Source: Lineus longissimus
Taxonomy: Eukaryota; Nemertea; Pilidiophora; Heteronemertea; Lineidae
Assembly: GCF_910592395.1 (NCBI RefSeq)
Contig: NC_088308.1
Location: forward strand, 19,421,501 to 19,485,500
Length of the DNA: 64,000 nucleotides
Direction of reading: 5' to 3'
Shown here: positions 12,118 to 35,130 of the stretch, piece by piece
How positions within the stretch are numbered: the first letter of the stretch is position 1
How the letters are laid out: every line of letters begins with the position of its first letter
Position numbers and translations under genes: made by a program
Notes under the pieces: generated by a model
The model's input: the letters and a program-made list of their open reading frames with translations, nothing else
What the model was told of the DNA's origin: nothing
Database searches by the model: none

Positions 12118-13400
12118 TAATCTAGGACTGATGTGACAGGACCAAGGAAGAACCTCATCTCGGATTGGTTGCATTTGCATTTCATCTAGGACTGCAAGGA
12201 TGTGACGGGACCAAGGAAGAACCTCATCTCTGATTGGTTGCATTAGCATTTCATCCAGGACTGCAAGGATGTGACAGGACCAAGGAAGAACCTCATCTCT
12301 GATTGGTTGCATTAGCATTTCATCTAGGACTGCAAGGATGTGACAGGACCAAGGAAGAACCTCATCTCTGATTGGTTGCATTAGCATTTCATCTAGGACT
12401 GCAAGGATGTGACAGGACCAAGGAAGAACCTCATCTCTGATTGGTTGCATTAGCATTTCATCTAGGACTGCAAGGATGTGACAGGACCAAGGAAGAACCT
12501 CATCTCTGATTGGTTGCATTAGCATTTCATCTAGGACTGCAAGGATGTGACAGGACCAAGGAAGAACCTCATCTCTGATTGGTTGCATTAGCATTTCATC
12601 TAGGACTGCAAGGATGTGACAGGACCAAGGAAGAACCTCATCTCTGATTGGTTGCATTAGCATTTCATCTAGGACTGCAAGGATGTGACAGGACCAAGGA
12701 AGAACCTCATCTCTGATTGGTTGCATTAGCATTTCATCTAGGACTGCAAGGATGTGACAGGACCAAGGAAGAACCTCATCTCTGATTGGTTGCATTAGCA
12801 TTTCATCTAGGACTGCAAGGATGTGACAGGACCAAGGAAGAACCTCATCTCTGATTGGTTGCATTTGCATTTCATCTAGGACTGCAAGGATGTGACAGGA
12901 CCAAGGAAGAACCTCATCTCTGATTGGTTGCATTAGCATTTCATCTAGGACTGCAAGGATGTGACAGGACCAAGGAAGAACCTCATCTCTGATTGGTTGC
13001 ATTAGCATTTCATCTAGGACTGCAAGGATGTGACAGGACCTAGGAAGAACCTCATCTCGGATTGGTTGCATTTGCATTTCATCAAGGACTGGAAGGATGT
13101 GACGGGACCAAGGAAGAACCTCATCTCGGATTGGTTGCATTAGCATTTCATCTAGGACTGGAAGGATGTGACAGGACCAAGGAACAACCTCATCCCGGAT
13201 TGGTTGCATTAGCATTTCATCTAGGACTGCAAGGATGTGACAGGACCAATGAAGAACCTCATCTCGGATTGGTTCATTAGCATTTCATCTAGGACTGCAA
13301 GGATGTGACAGGACCAATGAAGAACCTCATCTCTGATTGGTTGCATTAGCATTTCATCTAGGTCTGCAAGGATGTGACAAGACCAGCGACTCATTGAGGA
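12118..13400 (-). repeat. Satellite array 2: homogeneous 69-bp repeat
   Basis: About 18 units of exactly 69 bp, with core AGGATGTGACAGGACCAAGG, then AACCTCATCTCTGATTGG. The central units (about 12260-13010) are almost identical. A minus-strand frame stays open for 373 codons (13215-12094) with a 23-residue period containing MQPIRDEV and SCHILAVLDE. No splice or start context supports translation. The array abuts array 1 and shares its period and the TCTAGGACTG...GATGTGACAG core, so both probably come from one ancestral unit. High identity suggests recent amplification or conversion. Confidence 0.95.
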
Positions 13401-13759
13401 CTGGGGGTTACAGAACCAATGAATTGAGAGCTTTATTTCGGATTGGAGGAGTTGGTGTTTCATCTAGGTCTAGTTGTGACAGGACAATATGTAGAAGACT
13501 ACTTTGAAGACTACTCGTCTTTCCACACTCTGAGACAAAGGACTGATGGAGCACAACTTTATCATCCAGTTAAATTTTGTATCGGTCAAAGCCAAGCCTT
13601 GAATGAGCCTAGCAGATTTCATACTTTGGACTTCAAAATAATTTTGATTTGCTCCCTTGGTGCACTAAACACAGGGGACTCTTTAACCTAACTGGTCACA
13701 TCTTAAAAGACCATAAAGACATCATGTTAAAAGACAAATATATCATTTCAATAACAAAA
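13401..13759. other. Spacer between satellite and WD40 gene
   Basis: Degenerate remnants of the 69-bp repeat continue to about 13480, followed by unique sequence without a recognisable gene. Confidence 0.4.
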
Positions 13760-13765
13760 TTTATT
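13760..13765 (-). terminator. Candidate poly(A) signal of the WD40 gene
   Basis: AATAAA on the minus strand about 1.2 kb beyond the WD40 stop codon. If used, 14939-13740 is the 3' untranslated region. No coding frame interrupts this interval. Confidence 0.35.
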
Positions 13766-14939
13766 TCGTTAGGAAACGGTACAAAATTTTTTTGGGCAAC
13801 CATAACATGTTGATACAAACACATCTACGAGAGGAGAGCTCCTTTTGCTTAAACAGTATCCAGTCATTTCGCTGTATGCCTTTGCCCGATGTTGGTTCAG
13901 CCCTCTCAGCCCCATGCTTATGTGGCCTGTTTTAAATTAATTGTATTTGATAGTATGAAGTTGCAGCACTCAGAAAAAACTCTGTCCTTTATTCACATGC
14001 ATGAACTTTGTGTTTTATCCAATTTTGTCGCAGGGGCTACACAACCAAGTGACTGGGGGAAAAATGCTTGCAATTCATGTGTACTCAAGTGCGTACCGAT
14101 AATGATATCTGTACAAAATTATCAAAGGAATGATTCCCTCCGAGATTGGACAGATGAATGAAATTTTTCAAGTAACAGATTAGCAAAACATCTACATGAT
14201 AGTTCATTTTATGAACTGAGAACAAAGAGACACTCCACACAAAATCTTCAAACAAGTGATAAAATATAGAACATATTTTATGTGCTATTTCATTCATTGC
14301 TATCAACACTACTCTGAAGGAAAATCTCGAAAACTACACACTAACAACTCATCTTAAAGTGAATCTTATAAAATGGCAGTAATGGTTGATGACCACTAAA
14401 CTAAACCTAACAAATAACGAAGCTGAGTGGAATATCTAAACACTACACACTATCCGACTTTTGTTGCCGCTGTTGGGGTGGGCCTAAAAAACCTGTTACG
14501 CTGATGAAGAACCAAGTTAATGAAACAACTTTTCAGATTGACTTATTTCAAGATAATTTAAGAAAAGTGTGTGCAGAGAGGGTGTCTAGTTCAGAGAGGT
14601 TCTACTATAGACAGTTGTTCATTTTGACCAACAACAAACGCTTTCTTGTCAGTTCTGGACGGAATAAATGATGCTGCACAATTCAACGCGACTACCTTGT
14701 ATCACAACTATACAAGGTGCTCATACATTTTTGATCGTACAAATGTATTTAGTTATAAAATGTATACAAACTTATCAAAATTAGGACATTAGGACAAATG
14801 AAGAATATTCAAAAATATAAGAAACCTCCATGAGTATGCCAAAACAATGAATACTAAGTTGATACAACCACATAAAGAACAGCACTGTTTTGTGGCAGTT
14901 TTGGACGGAATGAACACAATCCTTAGGTAAGATGACCTC

Positions 14940-17900
14940 TCATGCAAGGCTAACAAGTTTGACGATGGAATCACCTGATCCGACTGCTATCCTTGCTCCG
15001 CCGAGAGTTGTATCGAGGGCCTGGACTGGTTTGTTGCCCATTTCGATCGTACCGAGGCACTGGAATTAGAGATGGTTGTAAAAAAATTCAGCAATTTCAA
15101 GTGTACAATTTATCACCAGCAGCAAGTTTTTCAGTTTATGCCAGTGACTAACTGAGTGTATATATTTTTTGTTTTTGTTTGTGACATACAAAACTAATCC
15201 TCCTCACTTTATAATTATTTATATCACTGTCCACATACAAACTCTCCACCCTAGAGATTAGGAGACTTAAATCTTACCTCGTTGGTATCAGAGCTGATCA
15301 CCTGTACACTGTTGGTCCCGCTTCCTCCAGCAATAACACAGATATCATTCAGGAACTGAGCTGTATAGAGAAACTCGCCAGCACCACCATGTGGGAATGG
15401 GATGTCCTTGAGTAGCTTCCCCTCGGTGTAGTCCCACAGCTGCAGAGCGTGGTTAGCTACCCAGGAACCAGTCAGGATTCTGTAGCCCTGCAAGAAGATA
15501 ATTGTCCTATGTTCACTCCAGTAAAAAAAACTGCCCGTCAGCCCCAATACTAATTCTGTTGTAGTGGAAAAAGGTCTTCTATATGGTAGTTTGGACATAT
15601 TGGTAGTCATGTCAAACAGAAGGGATTATTAAAAAGATCACAAGATCTCCTAATCCCAGGCCTGGATTAATACGAAAAGATCACTGATTCAACTTTATTG
15701 TTCATGTTGTCGAATTAACAATAACGTCCTGGGACTTCTGTTATCATACACCTGGTAACAGGATTAGAGAAAATATACTGTAGGTGAGTGGTTTCTGATA
15801 TCTGTTTTCCCTTATTAGGACTTGTTGTGACTGAAGTTGAGCACGTACCCTTATGTCTAAACTGTCACCGCAAATATGAGGTCCTTTGATGCTCCTAACA
15901 ACACCGTCATTGGCCCGTGCATCCCAAATCTGAAGAAGACAGCAAAAATGGGGAAAATTTGTTACGACAAAGACATATGTATAACTTATGGGACTGTTCA
16001 TGAAAAGGACAGGGATTGCAAAATATGAATGTCAGTCCTGAGTGGTGTATAGCTGTAGCTTGGACCTGTACTGGTATTATTCCCAGAGAGTAGAGCTTGA
16101 ATCAGAGAATGAACAGGCCAATAGCCAGGGGTAACAATATGAGCAACTGAAACCAGTTGGATTTAGCGCTATGATTATTATCATAACAATTCTATGTTTT
16201 ACCTTGAGAGTACTGTCCCAACCTGCTGTCACGAAGATCTGGTTATATTCTGGGTGATACTTGAGAGCAAAGATCCTCATGGCATGACCGGCCTTAGGGT
16301 TGTCTGGAGCCTGGGTAAGAGGACTGTACCCTTTGAATGTCTTTAAAAGCTGAAAGGATGTACAAAACATTCCATAATAATGCCATACCAATTTAATTTG
16401 TTGTTTAAGTGGATTTCTCCGTTTATACTGTTTACATTACCTTTCAACTTCAAGAGGAGAAAAATGAAAATCCTCCAAAAATTGGAAATTTCACACCATG
16501 TCATTGCGTTTGATGTAAAACTCAAAGAACATATTCACACCTATTCAAATCAAACAAATACAAGTAACTGTCAAAAACACTCCTCAATATGGACAAAACA
16601 CTTTTTTATAACAATCCTTCTGAAAAGGCAAATGGTGCAATATTACCCACAATGTTTACTATAAAGAAAACATATGAAAAACAACCATTACTAGAAATCA
16701 CAATTGGATGTTGGTCACGGACACTGGTTTGATCCATGTACTTTTGACCCTGACTCCGGTTGTACTCGGAGCTTTTCAGCAAACAAGCATGCAATGCTGG
16801 CACCACCTACCTGGTTAGTTTGAGAATCATAAAGCCTGACATTGAGATCCTTTCCAGCAGTGGCAAAGCTGTACCCATCCAAACTGAAGTCGAGGCAGTT
16901 AATTTCATTGCCCTTCTCTGAAAGGCATGGATGAATGAAGCATATAACTAAAGTCAAGGCAGTCGCTTTCATTGTCATGTACAAAACTACAGTACAAGTA
17001 TGAAGCATATAAACTACTGTATGTTTTAACTGTTCTTAATTGATTACTGGGCAAGCCTTTTTTGAAGAGAAAATGTGACAACCAGACATCATCATGTATC
17101 AGAAACTTCAAACCCTACCTTCGATAATCAGCTGATCATGGCCCTTGCTAAGGTCACAAGCATGAACAGTGCCTTCAGACGAGGCTGCATATAGTACATT
17201 TTGGTGTTTGGGATTGAAACGGATGCATGTAGTCGCGAGTCCTCCATAGCGTGACTTCACAGCATCTCCCATCGGTTTACCATTACTGGCATCAAAAACC
17301 TGTAAATATAACAAATTATGAATTTATGACAGTAAAATGATTTCACAATCAATTATAAACTAATATGAGTGATTAGTATTTATCTGTTGTACGTTCTTAC
17401 ATTGTTTCAACCAGGATTGAATTTAAAAAGAGACATTTTGAGGGCATTCAAATTTTTATATCTTTTTTGCACATCTCGAAAATAGGCTCTGAAATTGATA
17501 TTGAGATTTGGCTGTGGATGTTTTCTTTTTACCTGAACTCCAAAGTTGCCATACCCAGCAGCCAGTATCTCTCCATCGTATGAAAATTGAAGACTGAAAA
17601 TTCCCTCCTTTTCAAAATCTGGTTCTATTTTTTTTATCACAGGGTCCTTTTCGAATTTCTTCTTCCATTCACTCTCTGAAAAAAACACAAAAATCATTTC
17701 AAAACTGAATGGCAATAACGAGAAGTCAATGACTTTTTACAACATCGGCTCGGACGGCAATTCACGGCCAACATATTCCAACATCTTCTGCAAAGAATCA
17801 GGCAACAATCTTCAGTAAACTATAAACATTATATATCAGACTTGACTGGACCAGCATTTTGGTCTGTTATGTACAAAATCTGTTACTGGTATATATAAAA

Positions 17901-18198
17901 TATATGGCCCCATGTCTGAACAATTGTACCTGACTGTTCATTATACATGTATTCAGTCTGTTATATGCAAGATACATTATTGGGAGGCAGAAGTGGGACT
18001 GGGAGGTTTACTGAGTACACTTTTTTCAACTATGAAAGTAATTCTAACTTTGTTCTAGTTTACCTGTGACGACAGTGCAATATAGAAGATGACTGTGTCA
18101 ATAAAGATATGTAAGTGTTTTGAAATTGTTGGTTTATACATACCTTTGTTGATAGACCTTGAGACTTGTAGTGCCGCCTCCAACCTTCTCCTTGCCAT
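14940..18198 (-). CDS. Seven-bladed WD40 propeller protein, complete
   Basis: Eight coding exons in perfect phase encode 347 residues: 18198-18144, 17675-17533, 17299-17119, 16917-16811, 16349-16203, 15929-15849, 15487-15278 and 15059-14940. Every junction has GT-AG borders. The ATG follows an in-frame TAA (TAAACCATG), which fixes the start. A basic helical N-terminus (MARRRLEAALQ) precedes seven blade-ending motifs: GVQVFD, GTVHACDL, LNVRLYD, STLKIWD, ALQLWDY, SVQVISS and SIVKLVSL. One full propeller therefore fills the chain, with no other domain. WD40 propellers are interaction scaffolds; I do not recognise the orthologous family and assign no partner. The upstream TTTCCAG at 18255 suggests a 5' untranslated intron. 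The gene lies head-to-head with Miro. Confidence 0.9.
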
Positions 18199-20031
18199 GG
18201 TTTATGTGTTATGTGATGCCACAGAGTACTCTCACATCCTATAATCACTGATTCATCTGGAAATAATGAAATATTAATAAGCTCAAGAATTCAGAACACC
18301 AATCATACAGCATGAATATGTTCCTTCATGACATGCAATGTATTACTATTCAAATTCAAAAAGTCAGACATAAGGATAAATTGTACATCACAGCACGGGT
18401 CCGCACAGCACTACTCCAAAATTAGAAATGATGCGTTCCTTGCATGAAAAACAGCTGATTTCCTGAGAACGGTCAAACACTTTGACAGTCAGACACAGCG
18501 TTATCAACACAATTATATAATACCTCTTTAATGGTGTAATCAAAAGCGAAAGTCACTGAGGCATGTAACATCGAAAAATATTCATGCCAAATTTCCAGTA
18601 AACCCACAAACAATTTGTGACAAAGATGACGCTTTAAAAAGTACAAGATGCACCTTCATGTTTTACGCAGTAAGAAAATTGAAATACGCAATTCATTATT
18701 CACTCAAGGCATCAATCTCGTCTAATAATGATAAATAAATTATGTCCAGACAGTAAATATTGACGACTTCACATTTCTAGGTCACATGTACAAATTATGT
18801 ATTTTGTAAAGAATAAGGCACCGGGGTACATGTTTACAAGATCATTTCACAAGGTCACAGAAATTTATTAGCTTTTTATTGTAATAAACTTTGGGTTACT
18901 GCCAAGCCCTACATGTATTCTCTTAAAGGGGGAATAGCATCTTAAAGGGAGAAGTCAGCTCTAAAACACCATATGTCGCCCCTTCCAGCAAACCCATTTC
19001 AAATCTCTGCCGACCTGGTACGCAGGGCCTGTTCCGAAGCATTGCTAATGCGCGCTCCTATGCACAGAATTCTGTGCAATGACATTGTCCGAGGTTACAT
19101 CACTGGCGCATGACTAACTCAACCTGCAACTGGGATAGTGGGATCGGGAAGTATAGCGAGTGCCAAGGCCCAGCAGAGAAGGCATTGCAAAAAAAGAAAA
19201 TCAATGCCAATGCCGCCATGGTCTACTCTTCGTCACTTTCCCTAAATGACATTGAAAAAAGAGACAAACTGATGTCCGAAATAAGTACTCGTCAATTGGT
19301 AGTTTTCTACAGAATTCTATGTACATTTGATTGTCGGACAGCAAGTGTCAAGTAAGTTTAAAACTTTTGGCAGATAATAGATCATAAACCTGGCACGAAA
19401 ATCACTTGTAAGTATACGTACATAATCATTCACTGCAGCTGATCCATAGTAATGAAGCAGAAGTGCTTTTTAAGAGGATTTTAAGGAAAATTACAACTAT
19501 TTCATTTTCTCGCGCTGGAGATAAAAACTTCCGGAAAAGTGGAATGCTGGGTCCGAAATACTAGCTTCTGATTGGTCAATTTTATCTGAGCATGCGCACT
19601 AGAAGACCGGGTTGAAAGTCGTGGAACCAAATTTCTTCGATTTCATTCAATCAAAAACCTCAAATTTGCATTCGATTCGACTCCTGAAAAGGAACTAAAT
19701 ACGTTGCAGTGAAAACAAGAATAAATCTCATCTAATGAAGCTTTAAATTTGTCTCGAATTGTTCGTGATCATTGTAAAACATTGTTTTTTGCAATCGGTT
19801 TGGTGTGAAAGTGACAGCCAACTGTGTACATTTTGTACAGCCAATGTACAGGGCGCCAAGGGCAGGATTAAAAAGTGTACTTTCTGTTGATTGAGACCGA
19901 GTTCTTGTTACATCATCCGATTACCAAGTCGGGTTGCTTTATGTAGGACGTTACGTTGTTCATGATTGATATTTGAAGGACGTGGATATTATGTAATTGT
20001 TGTGACGTTGTGTGATACACAGAGATTCGGA
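18199..20031. promoter_or_regulatory. Divergent promoter region between WD40 gene and Miro
   Basis: The 1.8-kb interval between the two start codons contains no convincing coding exon (the 81-codon frame at 19110-19355 has no family resemblance). It must contain both 5' untranslated regions and probably a shared promoter. The best core signals are the inverted CCAAT box at 19571 and the NRF1-like element at 19590. Confidence 0.6.
19571..19598. promoter_or_regulatory. CCAAT box plus NRF1-like site
   Basis: ATTGG (inverted CCAAT) at 19571-19575 is followed 15 bp later by GCATGCGCA (19590-19598), which matches the palindromic GCGCATGCGC core recognised by NRF1. The pair lies about 430 bp upstream of the Miro ATG. 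NRF1 controls many nuclear genes for mitochondrial proteins in animals, which fits Miro. Site use is inferred. Confidence 0.5.
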
Positions 20032-30487
<10,456 letters not shown>

Positions 30488-33400
30488 CACCAATGATGTT
30501 CAGAGCGTAGGAGATAGTGTAGTCCGGTTGCTCATTCAGGAAATGTTTTACTAAGTCTTGTGTCATGAACTGCGTAGACGATAAATGATTTAGACTCCAT
30601 CTGAGGCAATGTTTATCTCAATTTCATATGAGCTACTGCCACAAGTAACATTGAGCGCTCTTAAATTATAAAAATGGCATCCCTGCGATATCGTAGCTGA
30701 ACCAACCAGATTATGTTGTATTATATCTTGCCAAAGAATTTAGATATTTTGTCATATTTTAAAGTTATCTTAGATGGAAAAAGTCATCTCTCTAGCACTG
30801 TCAGTTGATAACAGAAGCTAGTACTAAATTAAACTCCACAGTTTATGAAGCTATTGTCTAAGTTGTAATGTCGTTTCAAAATCACTTAGGTATATTTTAC
30901 TTTTACAGTGAGAGCAAAAAGTGTTTGCTTCTTTCAAATCCTAGACACTGCTGACCGTATCTTGTTTGATGTAAATCTTGGAATTCCTAATTTCTCTTGA
31001 CTTTGTGTAGCTTATGATTCTACATGTATGTTAGTGATACAGGGTGGTTCTAAAAACATGGCATGCTTGCATGGTTGAATAACTTTTGTTAAAAAGTAAA
31101 ATGACTTGGGCCTGTACATTCATTGTTATAAGTTCTGAATGCATTGTTCTGAAAATCATATGAGACAAGCTGTTGGAGCTGGTTTGTAGTGATGCTCACT
31201 TACATTAGTAGCTGCAAGTCATTTTGAAGACCAAGGTATTCAGCATTGCAATTGTGCCGTTTTTTAAACACCCTTTGTAAGGCTTTACATCCTTTTCATA
31301 ACGGGTAAGGAGAGCCAAGAAAAGGATAGAACTCCTATGTTAAAAGCCAATGTATAGGATAAAATGCTTTTCACGCTGGGTAGGTATTATATTTATGTTG
31401 TCTGTCACCAGCTTTCGCCAGGGGAGAAACTTTCACTGAAATATTTCGTAGCTTTCGAGTCAACTGCTTGTCATGAAGTATTGCACAGTTTGGCTGCTTG
31501 GTTTATGTCCGATTCTGCTGCAGTGGTTTACCAAGCAACCTGGTGCTGCACATGCACTGTAAAACTACTGTAGTGGAATTGAGCCTTATTGCTGCACTAG
31601 AATAGAACTAACCTGAGTTGGAATTATGCTAGGCAGGTAATCATGCTATCATGCGCATTAAATTTAGTTTACTGATCCCACTGGCCCAGAGGTTAAGGCA
31701 TTTGCCTTGTTTTCCGGGATGTCAGTCAATACTTCTTGACATCACGTTCAATCTTTTTGACATAACATGTGCCAAAAAGATTTACTCCCTGCTCTCACCC
31801 TGGTGACAGGCCTGATTACTCTCCACACAAATCTTACATTGTTAGATATTCAGATGTTGTAGTAATTCGGTTGTTAGTTACTAAGCCAAGTTGAAGCTGC
31901 ACTTATGAAGTATGTAATGCTTCTTTGTTTTTATTCAGATAAAATTTAAAACAGGTCTTCGTGGAGTCCTGGGAATTCTCATTTACACCAATATACAGTT
32001 AGCTGAGTTTCTCCTATGTTGAGTGGCTGGTTCTTGATCCGATCAGAAAATGTACACAAACATTTGGATATCACCCTTGATTGTCTCTGCACTTTCATGA
32101 TAGCAGTCAGCAACTCCCATGACTTGGAAGAGTGTTTCTGGAAGCACATTTTCTTGTTTTTCTACACCTGGGTATGTTTTACCATTGCGTTATCTACATG
32201 TTTTACTAATACATGTGTACTACCGGTTTGTAAGTAGTGGGATCGTAGAATTATATATTTTGGCTAGGCTAGAGTTCCTCCTTTTGACTTTCAGCTGTAT
32301 ACATGTATGAAATCTTGCAACATTTGTAAATAAGAGAGGTTGTTTTTTCTTTAGATATTTCCATCACTGCACATACAAAAAGTATGAGATTGATATGATT
32401 GAGATTTTTTGATGCACTCGGAGGTGCCAATTAGTCGGTTTGTCAATTCTCCCTTTTCACATTAATAATGTATGTTAATGCCTGGCACTTTGATGCATTG
32501 TGGACGGGATAGAGGTGTGTGTAGTCACTGTACACACTGTACATGATATCCATATCCCTGTAGACACTGAGCTGCTCCATCAACAATGCCTGCCAGTGCC
32601 CATGGTTGATTTTAAGACAGAAACGCCCCCTCTAAAGGTATGTATTGCATTTGTCACATCCTCTGTTCACAGAAAGGTGCATTGGTCATCAATGTTGTTA
32701 GGCATGGTACTCGTTGGACCAATTCATCTACGCAGAAAGACAAAAAGACTGAATATTTTAGTTTTTAAATGTAAAAAGAGAGTATATTGCAGTCATAAGC
32801 TTTGCTGCAGAAGTTCAGTCATCTGCTAAAGAAGTTTTGTGTGCACCTGAGTGTGAAGAACTTCACTGTTCACCATGTAGATACATGAACAGAGGAGTTT
32901 TTATGTACATGTTTGTAGACTAATCCGTGACTGTTGATATTCTCGTACAATGAATGTAGTTGTAATTACCTGTGGACATCTTAATTTTGACACAAGAGAG
33001 TCGGATGTTACAATGAGTACTCCCTTCGAAGTTCATGACAGTTACAGTTTTGTGGAAATCCTACAATTTTGAGAAGCCAGAAAATCCTCTTTACTTTCTT
33101 TAGAGCAAGGAAAAACAAATGTGTCGAAGACATGAAGACAAAGAATTTGAATTTATCTAGACACAGACAAAGACAATACAAATCATCTAGGGCCATATCA
33201 GCAACAGTCATGTTCAAGTTTTATGCCGTTTGTTGATGGAATAAACCTTTTGACAAAAATCACTTGTCCGTTTCTTACTGACAGTGTAGTGTTGAAGTCT
33301 TTGGAACACCCTGTACATCTTCAAAATGAAGCAGTATGTGAGCATTTATCAGAGATTTGAGTTGGTTGAACAGCAAGGACCTGGGTCAGATGATTTCGGG

Positions 33401-33530
33401 AAGATTAAATTCTATGTCAGTCTCAAGCTCCAAGGAAGCTGTGACCTTCATGGCAGAGACAGATGGGACATTTTAGATGTCCCTATGATATAGTATCGCC
33501 ATAATGACCTTTAAATATGTTCAACATAAT
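30488..33530 (+). other. Miro 3' untranslated/flanking region
   Basis: No coding frame of note. It includes a tRNA-like A box (TGGCCCAGAGG, about 31681) that may be part of a SINE. AATAAA at 33240-33245 could be the distal Miro poly(A) signal. The length of the true 3' UTR cannot be set from sequence alone. Confidence 0.35.
33240..33245 (+). terminator. Candidate poly(A) signal downstream of Miro
   Basis: AATAAA 2.75 kb after the Miro stop codon, followed by a T-rich stretch. Other weaker signals could be used earlier. Confidence 0.25.
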
Positions 33531-33646
33531 GGGCGATATGAATAAAGACTAGCAAATGCTTTTATCTAAGATTCTATGTACATTTACACAAGGCCTTTCT
33601 GTAGAAAACTGAAGTAAAAGCATTTGCTAGTCTATTCATATCACCC
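33531..33646. mobile_element. Hairpin MITE
   Basis: Bases 33531-33564 (GGGCGATATG ... GCTTTTA) are the near-perfect reverse complement of 33615-33646, leaving a 50-bp loop. There is no coding sequence. A related hairpin lies in a Miro intron at about 28.9 kb. Confidence 0.65.
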
Positions 33647-34378
33647 AATGTCTCTGGCTGTCTCAACTGTGCCGCCTTCAGTGATGAAGACCATGATGAC
33701 ATATAAATGTGTCCAATTTAATTGTCTTCATGTCACCTCTAATGATAACACTAGATCATGGTGACCAGGTGTCCAGTCGCATTGTTCTCAATCTAATGGT
33801 CCCCGACATTCATTTTTTGCATTCTTGCACATTCACCATGATAGTGATTGTCCTGTGTGTCTGATTATGATATGTGCAATGTGCTGTTCGTCACAACCAG
33901 TATCTTTACTGCCTCTGTCATGTTCCTCTGGGACAAATGATTAACGATGTGATAGCTTTGTCCCTAGCAAGGTAGAATCGGTGGTGACTTGCAACTTTAA
34001 TGTTCCTCTTACAAGAATTGAATTGCGTCACAGTAGCGTCTTAACATTTTGAGCCCGCTTGTCTACAAAACTTTGCAGGGGATTTCAGTCAGCTTTAGTT
34101 CAAATAGCCACCGACATTTTACTGTCCTTCGTATTATAGCTGCCTTCGGATTAGGTGGATCGAACCTGGGTATCCCTGAAGGCATCTTGGATGTGGAGGC
34201 ATATCTGCCAGTCACAATCAACCAACTTACTGCAAAATCGATCAGGAGCATGCCGACTTTCTAGCTGTTGACATCATAACCCCACATCCACGTCTTCTAA
34301 GGGCCTTCCTTTTGGAAATAGTGGTTCAGAACCTGAAGACCAAAAACATGTAGCTTGTCCATTCGGGGTCTAATTATG
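33647..34378. other. No gene recognised
   Basis: Unique-looking sequence. The overlapping frames at 34049-34264 on both strands are short and show no family signature. Confidence 0.35.
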
Positions 34379-34750
34379 TCATCCTTTAATATCAGAATCC
34401 TGGAGATTCTCGTGTCTCATGTTTTTTTGAGGACGGTCTCTTCCAAGATGGGAATTTTTAATGGAGATTCTCGTGTCTAATATGAGAGGACAGTCTCCTT
34501 GAAGTTGGGAATCCGTCCTGAAGACACTCGTCTCTTGAAACGAGAGGACAGTCTCCTCCAAGGTGGTAATCCTTCCTAAAGGCACTTGTAACTTATATGG
34601 GAAGACAAAGCTAGGGCCCTCTGAGCGGGAGTGTCGGGCTGACACTGACCATGTTTCCTTTGCAAACTTCTCTTGAAGCATGACTTGTTGTTTGGCAATT
34701 AGATCTTCAAGCGATAGAAGACTCATTGATCCGTGTGGGTGTGTGCTCAA
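34379..34750 (-). repeat. Imperfect about 60-bp repeat inside a 123-codon frame
   Basis: Three diverged units start near 34401, 34462 and 34519. They share GGAGATTCTCGTGTCT-like starts and GAGGACAGTCTC-like middles. The minus strand is open for 123 codons across them, reading LEETVLSFQET and similar. No splice partner or known domain was found, so a coding role is uncertain. Confidence 0.45.
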
Positions 34751-35130
34751 TTGAAGTCTCTACCCCACTATTGGTCATAGTGTCTTTGTCTCTGGAGAAC
34801 AGTCTTACTGCTTCACAAGTGGACGACTAAAGATATATATAATACAAGTTAAATGTATATTTTTTAATGGGTTTATTGCTCTTGAAAAACGGAAAGAAGA
34901 ACAGTCCCATCGATTTTTTACATGTGGTTGTAGATACATGCCAAAGTCACGACGTTTCCTTTCCGATTTTACAGTAATAGTATCAACACGTGCTGCCAGC
35001 TATATGCAGTGTATGCCATGTTCTTAAGATTGCTAGTCTTGCTGCAGCAACACTTCTCTACCAATCCACAATCAATGCGTTGCGGGTTCGAGCATTGTAC
35101 CGAGACCGATATTCTTGATTGATTACACAC

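Noticed and set aside
8586-13400. CRISPR-like array
   Set aside because: Units are contiguous 69-bp tandem repeats without unique spacers, in an intron-rich animal genome.
16380-16664. 94-codon plus-strand frame
   Set aside because: Lies opposite a WD40-gene intron with low-complexity AT-rich content.
18060-18248. 62-codon minus frame as the N-terminus of the WD40 protein
   Set aside because: It overlaps the true first exon in another frame. The ATG at 18198 has an in-frame stop just before it and splices in phase.
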